A stretch of 64,000 nucleotides of DNA from Henckelia pumila (GCF_033568475.1 NC_133123.1:127878930-127942929), one strand, 5' to 3'; shown: positions 22,752 through 37,111, counted from the stretch's first letter. Numbers and translations: made by a program. The notes: generated by a model from the sequence alone, not told the origin.

Positions 22752-24242
22752 TGATATAACCCGGAAATTGCATTAAAAAGGGGTCAAATTGGTCGTTATT
22801 AAGCGTGAGAATTTTGAATATTCCATGTTTTTGTCTAAAATTTAAGTTTTTGAGTTTTATGGTATCTACTCATGGATTTAATGTTTTTGGCAGGAAAAAA
22901 ACTGAAACCGGAGATAGGGAATGACCAATTTGAAGATATGGGACATAAATTTTACCGCCTAGGCGGGTACTTTTTACCGCCTAGGAGGAATCCTTGGAAA
23001 GTTGAAGTTGTGGGCAGAAGTTTTTACTTTTTACCGCCTAGGCGGGAATCACTGAAGAGAAGAATGCGGAGAAAGAACTTTTTTTGCCTAGGCGGGATTT
23101 CAATAGTATAACAAGATGGAGGCATAACTTTTTCCGCCTAGGCGGTAAAATCGTATAACAATATGGAGGCATAAATTTTTCCGCCTAGGCGGTAAGATTT
23201 TACCGCCTAGGCGCGATACGCTATTCAGAAAAGGAATATTTTCTCGGATTTTAAAAATGGAAGGACAAAGTGTGAGGACTTTTAGCATATAAAAGAGTCG
23301 AGATTAGGGTTGGAAGAGGCATATTTTGATGGCTACAACTGAAGAGAACGAGAGACGTAAGGAGCAACTTAAAGAATCATCCGATAGCGTTTATTCTTGT
23401 TCCAAAAACTCTTTCTCTAGATTAATTCTTAGTATTATTTCTGAACTTAGATGTTTTTCATGGATTTGATGTGTAGCTAAACTCTTTTTGTTGAGATTTA
23501 GGGGATCCGACCCCAAATTTTGACTCTTTAATATTGATCTTCGACTTTTGACGATTGTTTAATTATGTTATTGTTTTTGCTTGGAATTGTTGAAGCGTAG
23601 CTAACTTCTACAGTATTTTATATCGTGATTTTGTTTCGAAAGAAAAATTAATGATAGGAAAAGATAACATAGTTCATGGATTTAAAATTTGCATAGACAT
23701 ATGAAATTGAATACATGTTGATAGTGATAGTCTAATAGGTTGAAAGCTAAGGGATTCCAAGAATCGTTCATGCAATTTGATACCTGTTAAATAATTGAAG
23801 ACATTTAATTATTTCATGGTATTAAGTTTGTTTATCATAACTTGAAAAGAGTATGTTAATAAATTAGGGAATCTTTTCAAAAACATGAGTTGGTTGTTTG
23901 GATTGATTATCTGAGTCAAAAAAGGGAAGGTGAACTGAAATCTCAACAATTGTCATCAACATTTGAATTTAATTTTTAGAAAATTATTCTAGATCTTTGA
24001 TTGTTCTTGTCTTTAATTGATTATTTGCTGATAGTAATCGGATATAAAAATTCTAAATTTTCGTTTAAACTTTCTAGAGAAGCATAATTAAGTGGAAATT
24101 GTTTAATACAGTCTCTGAGAACGATACTTTTACTTATCAACTATATTAAAATTTGACTCGTGCACTTGCGACAATCTCGAGCTTAGCGGTTTATTCATTT
24201 TTTTTCTTTAGCTGATTTCACTGTGCAAGAAAAGCTCGATCA
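22752..24242 (+). repeat. 3' LTR of the Athila-like element
   Basis: 1491 bp, about 120 bp longer than the 5' LTR after removal of the nested element. The extra length is largely in the palindrome cluster. At the position matching the nested insertion the LTR reads through (GGTATTAAGTTTGTTTATC), giving an uninterrupted reference. Confidence 0.92.
22954..23214. repeat. About seven CCGCCTAGGCGG-type palindromes in the 3' LTR
   Basis: Modules centred on CCTAGG occur at about 22955, 22978, 23034, 23083, 23136, 23180 and 23202. Spacers repeat as GGAGGCATAA followed by a T-run, suggesting expansion by duplication of a module plus spacer. Confidence 0.88.
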
Positions 24243-24454
24243 CTTCATCCCCCATATTCTAAGAATATTATAAGTTTATACCTTAAAAATTATTCAAGCT
24301 GATAAGGTTTATAATTTAAGTAGAAAGAGATAAATGGGGAGAAATTGAGTAATTTATTATTTAAACTAAACAAATTTATTTAAGGGTAAATAGGCCTGTA
24401 GATAAAACAAATATTTCAATGGCTATCAATCAAATCAATCACTTATATATCATT

Positions 24455-24505
<51 letters not shown>
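24455..24505. repeat. Compound (TA)n(TG)n microsatellite
   Basis: A TA run is directly followed by about twenty TG dinucleotides. Confidence 0.95.
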
Positions 24506-24511
<6 letters not shown>

Positions 24512-24925
24512 AACAAAAATAAGAGTATGTATTTATTTTTTAAAAAGGTCTAACATTTATATTCATGAGACGAGTCTATTTGACTTATATCGACAATAAA
24601 AAAAATAATATTTTTGACATAAATATATTTTTTTTCATGGTTCGAGCCGGATAAAAAATATGTTCACAAAAATTGACTCGTGAGACCGTATGATAAAAAA
24701 AATTTTGAGGTTGGTACACAAAAGAAAGATTACAATGTCAATCAAATCAACCACTTAATATTGTTTATAGAGTTTTGATCTTTTGAACAACTGCTGTGGG
24801 CAACTACATATGCACCGTCTGATATGACATCTTTTATATACAATAAGTGAATAGCATATCAGTCGATGCTCATGTAGGTATCCATGATGATTGCACGAGA
24901 GATCAAAACTTATCATTTATATATA

Positions 24926-25274
24926 CTAGCGACTGTGGTCACGTGCTCGATAATTTAATTGTTATTTTTAAAAAATATATAAAAAAATTATCAAGCTGAA
25001 AAAATATGAGAATTTTTATATAAAGTAAAAAGAAGTTGTACAAAAATTGTGTAAATAATTTAATAGGAATTGATAAATAATTAAATTTTAAAAAAGATAT
25101 AAAAGATAAAAGGAGATAAAGATTAAAGATGTTTTTAGAAAAATGAGGATAATTTAGTCATTTAAGATATAATATAAAACATATATGTGTTAAATTTAGG
25201 GATAAAATGGAAATAATTTTTGGTGAAATTCGACACACCAAAATAGTTAGTATAATGGTTGAACTATTATGAGA
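24926..25274 (-). mobile_element. Possible short non-autonomous Helitron
   Basis: Read on the minus strand, the segment begins TCTCATAATAG after an A and ends GACCACAGTCGCTAG before a T, which fits the TC...CTAG ends and A/T target of Helitrons. The 3' hairpin is weak, so this is tentative. Confidence 0.33.
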
Positions 25275-25307
25275 TAGTAATATATATATATATATATATT
25301 GATGCTC

Positions 25308-25411
25308 AACTCGTTTCCGACCACTAAAACCCGGTACCGTGTTTTAGTGATGCAAAAAATAAAAAAAACAACTAAAACCCGATACCGGGTTTTAGTGGTC
25401 GGAAACAAGTT
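25308..25411. repeat. 41-bp inverted repeat with palindromic arms
   Basis: Arm 25308-25348 is the near-exact reverse complement of arm 25371-25411 (about three mismatches), with a 22-bp A-rich loop. Each arm is itself close to a palindrome around GGTACC or GGTATC, flanked by ACTAAAACCC-like halves. A transcript would fold into a long hairpin. Confidence 0.9.
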
Positions 25412-25438
25412 GGGAAAGAATGGTTAGGAAGCTGAAAA

Positions 25439-25440
25439 CT

Positions 25441-25528
<88 letters not shown>

Positions 25529-25529
25529 C
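25439..25529. repeat. Compound (CT)n(TA)n(CA)n microsatellite
   Basis: Consecutive runs of CT, TA, CA and TA. Any open frame across it is a repeat artefact. Confidence 0.95.
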
Positions 25530-25581
25530 GTATACATTTGCTTGTGTATAACAAAAATAGAAGTACATTTTATTAGCCGGT

Positions 25582-26942
25582 TGACCGGCTAAATTGGTGT
25601 GATATAAATCTACTGGCAAGCGTACCAGGTCAAGTAATAGTAAAGTGGACTGAGAGTCCAAGTATCCATCCCACAGGGACTGCAGTCAATTCTCAAGAAT
25701 TAATTATTTTACTTAATCTAGAAAAAATAATAAAAAGCAATTTGATTTAAATAAAATAAGAAAAATAAAATAAAAACTGCTTAAGAAATAAGAATAAAAA
25801 AACTGAAGATAAAAATAATAAAAACGAGACAACCAAGACACACGTAGGTACCGAACAAATCATGTAACAAGTAGTCGATTCAGGACTCAGATTTAATCTT
25901 AAATTACGGGAATTCTCCTATCTTGTTCAAATGATTATTTCTAGAACAATCAAACCTATTCAAATATTGATGAACTAATCTTTCGTAATTCTAATCAAAT
26001 TTGAATGCATTAAATATTTGTGAAAATTCAGTTTACTCCCAAACCGCACACTGAAACCGAATTCTATTTCTAGTCGGTTTTACCATGTGTTAATTATCAG
26101 AGTGATCGAAATCAATACCTCCTCTGTCGACTTGGAATCGATTAACATGCAAGCAAACAGTTGATCAGACTATTCACAAGACAAATATAAATCTGACAAT
26201 CAATAAAATAAAATCAACTCTGAAAAATACCAAACAAACATCCAAGTTTCCTACATAAATTTGTTCGGCCCAATCACGCCGTCATGGTTGAAAATAAACT
26301 ACTCAATAATTAAAAATAATAATTCAAAAATAAAAATAAGAAGAAGAAAAGAAAAGAAGAAATCTTCTCTCCCAAGCCTTGTAGCCGCCTCTCTTGCGTT
26401 CTCTGCGTTCTGGAACTTCCCAACCTCAAAAATATGTTATATCTTGTATATATATGGTCCGGAACGCCTACCAGTTAATTTCCTCTCAAAACAAGGATTT
26501 TTCGGAACACATATGACCCCGAAAGATGCGCGCGCGTGCGGAATATGCCTCGCGTGCGCAGCATTAAAAAACAAAAGTCTGGACGTCCGACTCGCGCGCG
26601 CGCAGTACAAATTTTCTGCGCCGAGCGAAGATTTTCAAAAAGTCATATCTATAGATCTAGCCGTCGGATCAAGCTGAAATTTGGACAGCAGCTTCAAAAC
26701 ATCCTGAACATTAATCTGAACGTTAAGATTGGATTTGGTTATATCTAGAATTTAATTTAATTTTTCGAACAAAGCTGCTCCGTAATTCACACTTCAAAAA
26801 TTCATTTTCCTACAAAATCAACCCGAGGAGTGAAATACACACACATGCACTAAAACACATAAAACACATAAAAATAATATGAATGCACACAAAAAAAAAC
26901 ATAAACCTTTCACAAAATAATGCATACAAAATGCACTTATCA
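25582..26942 (-). repeat. 3' LTR of the gag-only element (element orientation)
   Basis: On the minus strand it begins TGATAAGTGC right after a GGGGGTGT polypurine tract at 26943-26950. It contains a GC-rich cluster of GCGCGC words at about 26527-26603. Confidence 0.9.
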
Positions 26943-28311
26943 ACACCCCCATAATTAAATCTTGCTCGCCCTCGAGCAAGACTTACAAAAACAATATGCA
27001 AACAACGACATAAGTAAGAATGAATCATGAACAACATAGCCTCCGATAAGTTTCAACTTCAACAACAAAAACCACAAAAACTTTTTAATTGTTTACAATA
27101 CACTGTCAGTTTAACGTAAAAGTGTGTGTCTGTCATGTCATTCCAGTTTCATGCAACTTCAATAGAATCTGTCCTAAGAATGCTTAGCGACCTATGACAA
27201 TTCAATGCAAGTATCACAATCCAGCACTCCATCATCTCAACAATCCCAAACAAAAACATGCACTTTCTTGAGATTAATTACGTACCTCCGGATTTTGCAC
27301 CCGATATTTTTAATAAGCCCAATAATTACCCGCAAACTTAGCTATAACTAAGATAGGATTCAAATTTCAATCCCCTCGTCTATAGCCCGGATGGAGCATC
27401 AATCCCATTTAACCCGCAAATTTAGCTATGGAACAAATATTAGGATTTCAATCATTGTCCAAGCCCAGATGGAATTGTTACTTTAAAATTTTAAATTTAT
27501 TAACCCCATGGAATCCGCATACTTAGTCAAGAACAAGAGATTAGGATTTCAATCTCTGCTCATAACCCGGATGGAGTTAACTTAATTTTCAACAAAAGTT
27601 TTTTCAAAAATTTTATAAGTACGCCCAAGATCATACATGCAATGCCTAACAACTATCAAGAATCCAAAGACACTATCATGATCAACAAACATCTATTGTC
27701 GTGCAATGGTCAAACAAACACGAACATCATCAATTACATCGTTACACTACACCAGTCTAACACGCGTGCTTAAAAATATTCACTATTCAACCAACAGTTT
27801 CTCATGTTCAATCAAAAGCAAAATTTTATAATTTTTTTTTTCAACTCTATCATCATCGGCTAACATTAATTCTACTCATGCAAGAAAACACGAACAACAA
27901 CAAAATGATATGCATGATTACGAACCAAACACAAAAAGTAAACCAAATGAATGCAAACAGAATGAACACAAACATAATAACTAAACAACAACACAATAAC
28001 CAATGCAATAAACTAGTCTACCCCCCATACTTATCCAAAGCATTGCCCTCAATGCTTTAGAACAATGAATATAATGCAAAACAAACACACAATGAAAACA
28101 AAAATAACACTCCCCTGGTTGCGTATTCGTCATCTTCCTTCTTGACAATATCAGCTGGGACAGCAGTAGCAGACTGTGTATATCGGGCAGACTCGGCAAA
28201 CTGGAATGGGAAAGAAGTAAAAATAAAATAAAAAAAACAAAAACCAAAAATAAAATAAAAAACAAGGGAAAGAACACTGGGTTTCCTTCCAGTCAGCGCT
28301 AAATTTATAGT
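26943..28311 (-). other. 3' UTR of the gag-only element
   Basis: Non-coding. It includes three inverted copies of the CTCCATCCGG-type repeat (27330-27580) and a segment matching the Athila-like 3' UTR near 21860-21930. Confidence 0.75.
27330..27580 (-). repeat. Three-unit 3' UTR repeat shared with the Athila-like element
   Basis: Plus-strand words CCGCAAACTTAGCTA, then GATT(T)CAATC and CCCGGATGGAG recur at about 27330, 27413 and 27511. They are the reverse complement of the array at 22086-22342. Confidence 0.8.
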
Positions 28312-29217
28312 CTAATGCCCGACTATGCAGAAGCAACCATCAAAGAGCGGTTGCCGCCCATAGTAAGAATCATACGATTCTACGTATGGGTCTTGATTTC
28401 CTTCGCCCTTAAGCTTGGCGTGATATTGACAATTTAAGCTTGTCGGTCCAACAACACTCAGTCTGAACTGATTAGTTTGGAAGGAGATTCGGATTGCAGG
28501 CTGAAGCTCATGAAGGATGGAATATTTTGGAGGTGGCGTCAATGGCAAGAAAGAATCTTCTAACGGTGTACATGGAACAACCATTGACGAGGTAAAATCT
28601 GTAGTCTTGTATGTTTCTTCCTCCTCCAAGTCCACTATTGGCTCTTCTTCACAAGAAAATTCCTCAAAAATTATTTCTTCATGCGCTGGCTCAGTTACTT
28701 TACTCCCTTGGCAGATCTCAAAATTTGGTTCTCTAAAAAGCGCAATCTGTTCATCCAAAAGACTCCAAGACTTGATACGACTTTCTAAGAATTGATTTGT
28801 CTCTGTCTATTGCCGCAAAAGATTCTCCAACTGAGCCATATAATCTTCAGAACACCCTACACACTCTTCTTGACTCTCCGATGGTTGGTTTGTAAAATTT
28901 TTAGAGTTGATATCTGGAGGATATTTGTGACTCCAACCTTGCAATGAAGGATCACAATGCCAATGGTATTCAAAATCTGCCATATCATTTAACAAGTGCA
29001 TCGCACTGTCTTCATCTCTTCTAAATAATTGACTGTCAGTGGCCAAAGCTCCAGAATCTACCCAACTTCTTGTAATCTCATTCAAACCACCATAAAAAAT
29101 TTTAGTGAGGGTGTAAGTCGAAAACTGATGGCATTGAAATCTGTTCGCCAAATCATTGAATCTCCCCCAAGCAGCATAGAAAGGCTCCAAGTATTGCTGG
29201 CCAAATCTTGTGAACAC
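28312..29217 (-). pseudogene. Gag-like frame of the gag-only element (one in-frame stop)
   Basis: Minus-strand frame of about 300 codons. The N-terminal part reads FGQQYLEPFYAAWGRFNDL and KIFYGGLN, similar to the capsid region of Athila Gag (compare FYYGL at about 15290). It continues into an acidic region EEEPIVDLEEEE and a Pro-rich stretch near LTPPPKYS. A single TAG at 28807-28809 interrupts it and would be CAG before a C-to-T change; reading resumes in the same frame. I see no zinc knuckle and no pol. It may have formed particles or be a relic. The start before FTRFGQQY is unclear because upstream sequence is short and out of frame. Confidence 0.7.
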
Positions 29218-29356
29218 CTGTCAATGATCCATCTCCAAGTACCTCACAAGTAAGAAAAAATAAAATTAAAATTAAAAATAATGAAAATAAAGAAAAGACA
29301 GAAGGGAAAAAAAATTTAGTCTCAAGCAAATAATCTATCTAATATTAACTAAACAG

Positions 29357-29374
29357 TCCCCAGCAACGGCGCCA
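29357..29374 (-). promoter_or_regulatory. Primer-binding site, tRNA-Asp type
   Basis: On the minus strand TGGCGCCGTTGCTGGGGA, with a single difference from the tRNA-Asp complement, six bases after the LTR end. Confidence 0.88.
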
Positions 29375-29380
29375 AAAACT

Positions 29381-30727
29381 TGACCGGCTAAATCGGTGTG
29401 ATATAAATCTACTGGCAAGCATACCAGGTCAAGTAATAGGAAAGTAGACTGAGAGTCCAAGTATCGATCCCACAGAGACTGCAGTCAATTCTCAAGAATT
29501 AATTATTTTACTTAATCTAGACAAAATAATAAAAAGCAATTTGATTTAAATAAAATAAAAACTGCTTAAGAAATAAGAATAAAAAAACTGAAGATAAAAA
29601 TAATAAAAACGAGACAACCAAGACACACGTAGGTACCGAACAAATCATGTAACAAGTAGTCGATTCAGGACTCAAATTTAATCTTAAATTACGGGAATTC
29701 TCCTATCTTGTTCAAATGACTATTTTTAGAACAATAAAAAATATTCAAATATTGATGAACTAATCTTTCGTAATTCTAATCAAATTTGAATGCATTAAAT
29801 ATTTGTGAAAATTCAGTTTACACCCAAACCGCACACTGAAACCAAATTCTATTTCTAGTCGGTTTTACCATGTGTTAATTATCAGAGTGATCGAAATCAA
29901 TACCTCCTCTGTCGACTTTGAATCGATTAACATGCAAGCAAACAGTTGATCAGACTATTCACAAGACAAATATAAATATGACAATCAATAAAATAAATCA
30001 ACTCTGAAAAATCCCAAACAAACATCCAAGTTTTCTACATAAATTTGTTCGGCCCAATCACGCCGTCTTGGTTGAAAATAAACTACTCAATAATTAAAAA
30101 TAATGATTCAAAAATAAAAATAAGAAGAAGAAAAGAAAAGAAGAAATCTTCTCTCCCAAGCCTTGTAGCTGCCTCTCTTGCGTTCTCTGCATTCTGGAAC
30201 TTCCCAACCCTCAAAAATATGTTATATCTTGTATATATATGGTCCGAAACGCCTACCAGTTAATTTCCTCTCAAAACAAGGATTTTTCGGAACACATATG
30301 ACCCCGAAAGATGCGCGCACGGCATATGCCCCGCGCGCGCGCAACATTAAAAAACAGAAGTCTGGACATCCGACTCGCGCGCGCGCGAGCTTGATTCTCG
30401 CGCGCGTAGTACAAATTTTCTACGCCGAGCGACGATTTCCAAAAATTCATATCTCGAGATCTAGCCTTCGGATCGAGCTGAAATTTGGACAGCAGCTTCA
30501 AAACATCCTGAAATTTAATCTGAAAGGTGGAGATCGGATTTGTATCTTTCTAGAATTTAATTTTATTTTTCGAACAAAGCTACTCCGTAATTCACACTTT
30601 AAAAATCCATTTTCCTACAAAATCAACCCGAGGAGTGAAATACACACACATGCACTAAAACACATAAAAATAATAAGAATGCACACACAAAAAACATAAA
30701 CCTTTCACAAATAAAACGCACTTATCA
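29381..30727 (-). repeat. 5' LTR of the gag-only element (element orientation)
   Basis: Closely matches 25582-26942. The GC cluster at about 30312-30408 has a longer run of GCGCGC than the partner LTR, so this part differs between the two LTRs. Confidence 0.9.
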
Positions 30728-31004
30728 CCGGTCTCATGGATTTACATTTGTGAGATTGCTCGTTTTGATTCATTTCGACAATAAAAAAGTAATATATATT
30801 GTTTGACATAAAAAATAATACATTTTCATAGGTTTAATCGTACGAGATCTGTGTCTCAAAAATTGACTCGTGAGATCAACTGATAGCAATTTTGTTGGAA
30901 ATATAAAACAACGAGAAATGAAATCATCATTTTAGTTTAAAATTATTCACGTGTTGAGGCAATCCTAGTCCCAATTTCCCGTTGAACAAAATTAACAAAA
31001 TCAA

Positions 31005-31269
31005 GGGATAATTGTATATGCTACCCCTGTGAAATCATGAGATTGCTAAAAACATCCTATGACTATAAACTCCTCGTGTTTTCAAATTTTATGCACAAAT
31101 ACTCCTGAAAATATGTACTGACAAGGGGTTATATGCTCAAATTTTGAAAACACAGGGATGTATGTGCTCAAAATTAGAAAAAACATGGGGAGCTAGTACA
31201 TTACTATTTTTTCATAGGGGGCTTTTAGCAATCTCGGTATTTCACAAGGATAATGTATGCAATTACCCC
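31005..31269. mobile_element. Foldback MITE with 9-bp target duplication
   Basis: Inverted ends GGGATAATTGTATATG and (reverse complement of the right end) GGGGTAATTGCATACA, followed by matching ACCCCTGTGAAAT and GATTGCTAAAA words on both arms. It is flanked by CAAAATCAA at 30996-31004 and 31270-31278. A 9-bp duplication fits Mutator-like elements. Same family as 57640-57964. Confidence 0.8.
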
Positions 31270-31432
31270 CAAAATCAAAGCACATATTTTGGCAACTCGG
31301 TAACGACTGTCAAATTTGAATTGGAAAAAAAAAAGGAAAGTCATGATTTAGTAAAGACCACATTAAATCAAGCTAATTTCCCTAAAGATAATCAGTTCTA
31401 ACTTTGATTTGCAAGAAAGGAAAAATTGTAAA

Positions 31433-32248
31433 TGAAGGGAATATTTATTTCCTAAAATCCCTTAGGTTTTAAAAAGTTTTATTTAAGTATTTTGCCTTTT
31501 TTGGACTCAAAGTTTTAATAGAATTATTTCCTTAGTTGATAAGATATGATATATTGTACACTTATGATATTATCTTATATTTATCATATCTTAATCTCTT
31601 GTTATAATTATCTTATCTTTGTAGATTCAATTTTGAAACAAAAAAACAAGATCATGCTAATTATGAACCACGTCTTCTTGGAAACAAATCATGAGGATTT
31701 TATAAAAAAAGGTGTGGAGGCTTACACGAAAAGGGAGACAAACAAGAGAGAGCCGAGATTGAGAGAATTGTGCATACACTTTGAAGATTTCTAAAGCTTG
31801 GGTTTTCGACTTTGTTCGTGTTACTTTACTTGATCGACTTGAAGGTTTTGAGAGCATAGAAGATTGGATCGTCGGTGTTGTTGGTGTCGTGTTTAGTCGT
31901 CAAGCATCATCTCCTTACTTTGTTTTTGATTCCATCTCACATAGAATTTTTAGTAGATGTTTTATTCTTTATTTTCTCACATGTTTTTGAGAAAATTGTC
32001 TTTTACAATAATTCACTAGTTTTAAGGTTTTGTAAACTCTTTGATTTAATTTTTTAGTGAAAGTTTTGCTCTTAGGCGTTGCAATAGTATTTTATACTCT
32101 TGCTTAAATATTTGAGTATGTTTATTTGGTTGATTGTTTATTTTATTCACGTTTTCATAAATTTCGCTACATGTTAGGATATATATGTTGCCAACATCTA
32201 TTGACAACATCTGAATCTGTTTTTGTTAGCAACCAATTATTCCTTACA
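31433..32248 (+). mobile_element. Copia solo LTR with target duplication GTAAA
   Basis: Matches the LTR at 49331-50127 in reverse orientation along its length, including AGTGAAAGTTTTGCTCT, GTATTTTATACTCTTGC and the terminus CCTTACA. Starts TGAAGGGAATATTT and ends CA at 32248. Perfect GTAAA lies at 31428-31432 and 32249-32253. No internal sequence remains, as after LTR-LTR recombination. It lies 0.73 kb upstream of the protease start codon in the same orientation. Confidence 0.85.
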
Positions 32249-32253
32249 GTAAA

Positions 32254-32973
32254 CTTTCATCCTTGATGTATATATTTTTATTATTTAAGTTTTTTATGTT
32301 ATTGAATTTAAGTTTTTATACATTATCTTTGTTTTTTTGTCAATTTTAATTTGTTTGATATAGTACTGGCGTGATATTGATGTGTTCAATGTCATACAAA
32401 TAATTTCAATTAAAAATTAAAACTATAAAATGACCAAAATTGCCCAAAAAAATTGAGTAATGCTAGATGTACACCTTAGTATACACCATGATTTACAACC
32501 TTACTTATTACAAAATTTTTCTTCATCAACTAGATATTTATTTCTTATCATGGGTAGTTTTGTATTTAATGAGAGAAATAATGAAAATTTTAAGTAATTA
32601 TGTAAACTAAGGTGTAAATATAATATTTTTTTAAAAAAATTAAGAAGTGGAACAACAATTCATTTTATATTGGACAAAAAATCGCAAAATGTCGAATATA
32701 GAAGATAGAAAACCCAATTTTCCAATAAGAAAATAGAAAATCATTTTTGAGAATATATGAGATCCAAAACAAGGATACAGTTGTGTCAATGCAGAAAATC
32801 ATAATGAATTCAATTAATAGCTAGAGTCAACCTCATGAAATCAAATCAGCTGAATCTTATTATAGAATAAAAATTTCATTCTATTAAAGGATGTCAAAAG
32901 GCTAACACAATCAGACAAAGAAACATTCATAAATCAAAACTGGGGCATTGTTTCACATTTCAATCCTTCAACA
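32254..32973 (+). other. Upstream region of the protease gene
   Basis: AT-rich, presumably containing the promoter. I see no element I can assign with confidence; a weak TATA-like TATTAAAGG lies near 32883-32891 and the leader before the ATG is CT/CA-rich. Confidence 0.4.
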
Positions 32974-35908
<2,935 letters not shown>

Positions 35909-36819
35909 ACCAATTTGTATCTACTTACCAACAATAAGCTAATGCTTATTACATGGATAAGATGGGATATATGGGTGCTTTAATTTTTCCCTGTAATAAT
36001 AATATAAACTTGATTTAAGTTATTCTTTGCAATTATGTGTACGTGTATTTATTTTTTCATTCATCCTATAAATTAATTGCTTCTAATTTTTCTTGTATTG
36101 GTGTCTTGAATGCCTTATTGGGTTTGGGATATATTTTTAACTTTTTACAATATTGTATCTTTGCAAGATTAGTAGCAAGCACGTAACAAAATTTTTCTTT
36201 TGTTTCTTTTTTAAAAAATAATAATCTTAATTTTACAAATGAATATAGGCACATTTATAATTTGTTTTTCTTATTCAATAAAAAAAGTTATTACATATTT
36301 TATCTATTTATAATATCTATGCTTCTATATTTACTTATTTTATCTATAAATATATGAGTTTGATTTGTGAGCTTATAATTTAACCTTTTTATTTGTTTGT
36401 GATTCATAAGGTTGTGAATATGGTCATTACTTAATTAAATACTTAACTCCAAATTTAATAACCTTTTGATTTGATTGCTTATTGGAAAATGATATTCCTA
36501 CTCCTAGGGACAAATAAGAGCTAATTTTGAATTATTTGATGTATAGTGGAAGGATTATTAATTGATGCATGTTTATTTGGATTCGTGTGTTTGCATTTAA
36601 TTATTTTGGTAAAAGTTTGTAAATTATTATGACCAACTACTCACTTTTTTTGTAGGTAAATATATTTTTTTGTTGCATTTTCAACATCCTAAATACAACT
36701 ATTTTTTTCATTCATCTTCGTGTCATTGATTTTTATTTCTATACAAAGGGGTAAAGAAGTCTATATTTTTTTGTTTAACTTCCAGATTTTCTGTTTCTTT
36801 TCCCCTTTATTAATAGATG
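35909..36819. other. Region downstream of the protease gene
   Basis: AT-rich DNA without open frames of interest. AATAATAATATAAAC near 35995-36008 could serve as a polyadenylation signal region for the gene, but this is a guess from composition. Confidence 0.4.
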
Positions 36820-37108
36820 TTTCTTTTTTTCTTTTTTTTTTAATGAATGAAGAATTCATTAAAGGTAAATGAGTATAAGTACACCTACATCTGACATCTT
36901 CGGGTGATTATCCGAAATGCAAGCTAACAAAGCCACGAAAGCACAACATCATAGTTCGAATACATACAACGTAAAATCAAAATCATAATGCGTCTAACCA
37001 TGTCTTCAACGTTCGGAGTTTCATCTTCAAAGCATGCTCTATTTCGTGCACTCCATACTTTGTGAAGACCCAAAAAATTCGAAACTCAGTCGAGCATCGA
37101 AACTGAAG
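36820..37108 (-). mobile_element. LINE-like 3' end with poly-A tail
   Basis: Read on the minus strand from about 37075, a frame has HKVWSARNRACFEDE-like residues, reminiscent of the conserved W..RN segment near the end of plant L1-type LINE polyproteins. It is followed by a stop, a short 3' UTR and an A-rich tail with a few G (T-rich on the plus strand at about 36817-36842). It is 5' truncated, as is common for LINEs. The family assignment is tentative. Confidence 0.5.
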
Positions 37109-37111
37109 TTA

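Larger units (their letters stand above)
4682..24242 (+). mobile_element. Athila-like Ty3/gypsy LTR retrotransposon, interrupted by a nested element
   Basis: The LTRs start TGATATAAC and end GATCA, at 4682 and 14503 for the 5' LTR and at 22752 and 24242 for the 3' LTR. The host flanks ATTCA (4677-4681) and CTTCA (24243-24247) agree at four of five bases, as expected of an aged target duplication. After removal of the 8448-bp nested element and one TSD copy, the element is about 11.1 kb, normal for Athila. Order: LTR, tRNA-Asp-type primer site, gag, protease, RT, RNase H, integrase, env-like frame, 3' UTR repeats, polypurine tract, LTR. Every coding part has stops or frameshifts, so it is not autonomous. 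Confidence 0.9.
24243..25581. other. Spacer between two elements
   Basis: AT-rich DNA with no gene, holding two compound microsatellites, a possible minus-strand Helitron fragment and a strong hairpin, each listed separately. It ends in CCGGT (25577-25581), the target duplication of the next element. Confidence 0.6.
25582..30727 (-). mobile_element. Complete gag-only (TR-GAG type) LTR retrotransposon, Athila-related
   Basis: The two LTRs (25582-26942 and 29381-30727) are very similar and end TGACCGG and TTATCA on the plus strand. Perfect 5-bp target duplications CCGGT lie at 25577-25581 and 30728-30732. Reading on the minus strand, the tRNA-Asp primer site is followed by one gag-like frame and a non-coding 3' UTR, with no protease, RT or integrase in the 2.4-kb interior. 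This matches the plant TR-GAG class. Its primer site, polypurine tract and 3' UTR repeats correspond to those of the Athila-like element at 4682-24242, a plausible type of helper. Confidence 0.9.

Noticed and set aside
22872..23111. Open frame across the GCCTAGGC palindromes in the Athila-like LTR
   Set aside because: Arg-rich repeats come from the palindrome modules; the LTR is non-coding and the frame is not kept in the 5' LTR.
25392..25661. Open frame with alternating Tyr-Ile, Cys-Val and Arg-Glu
   Set aside because: It is a translation of the (CT)n(TA)n(CA)n microsatellite plus part of an LTR.
26261..26677. Open frame of 138 codons, repeated at 30045-30699
   Set aside because: Both copies lie in the LTRs of the gag-only element, so the similarity reflects LTR identity. 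Low-complexity Lys/Arg stretches and disagreement in frame between copies argue against a gene.
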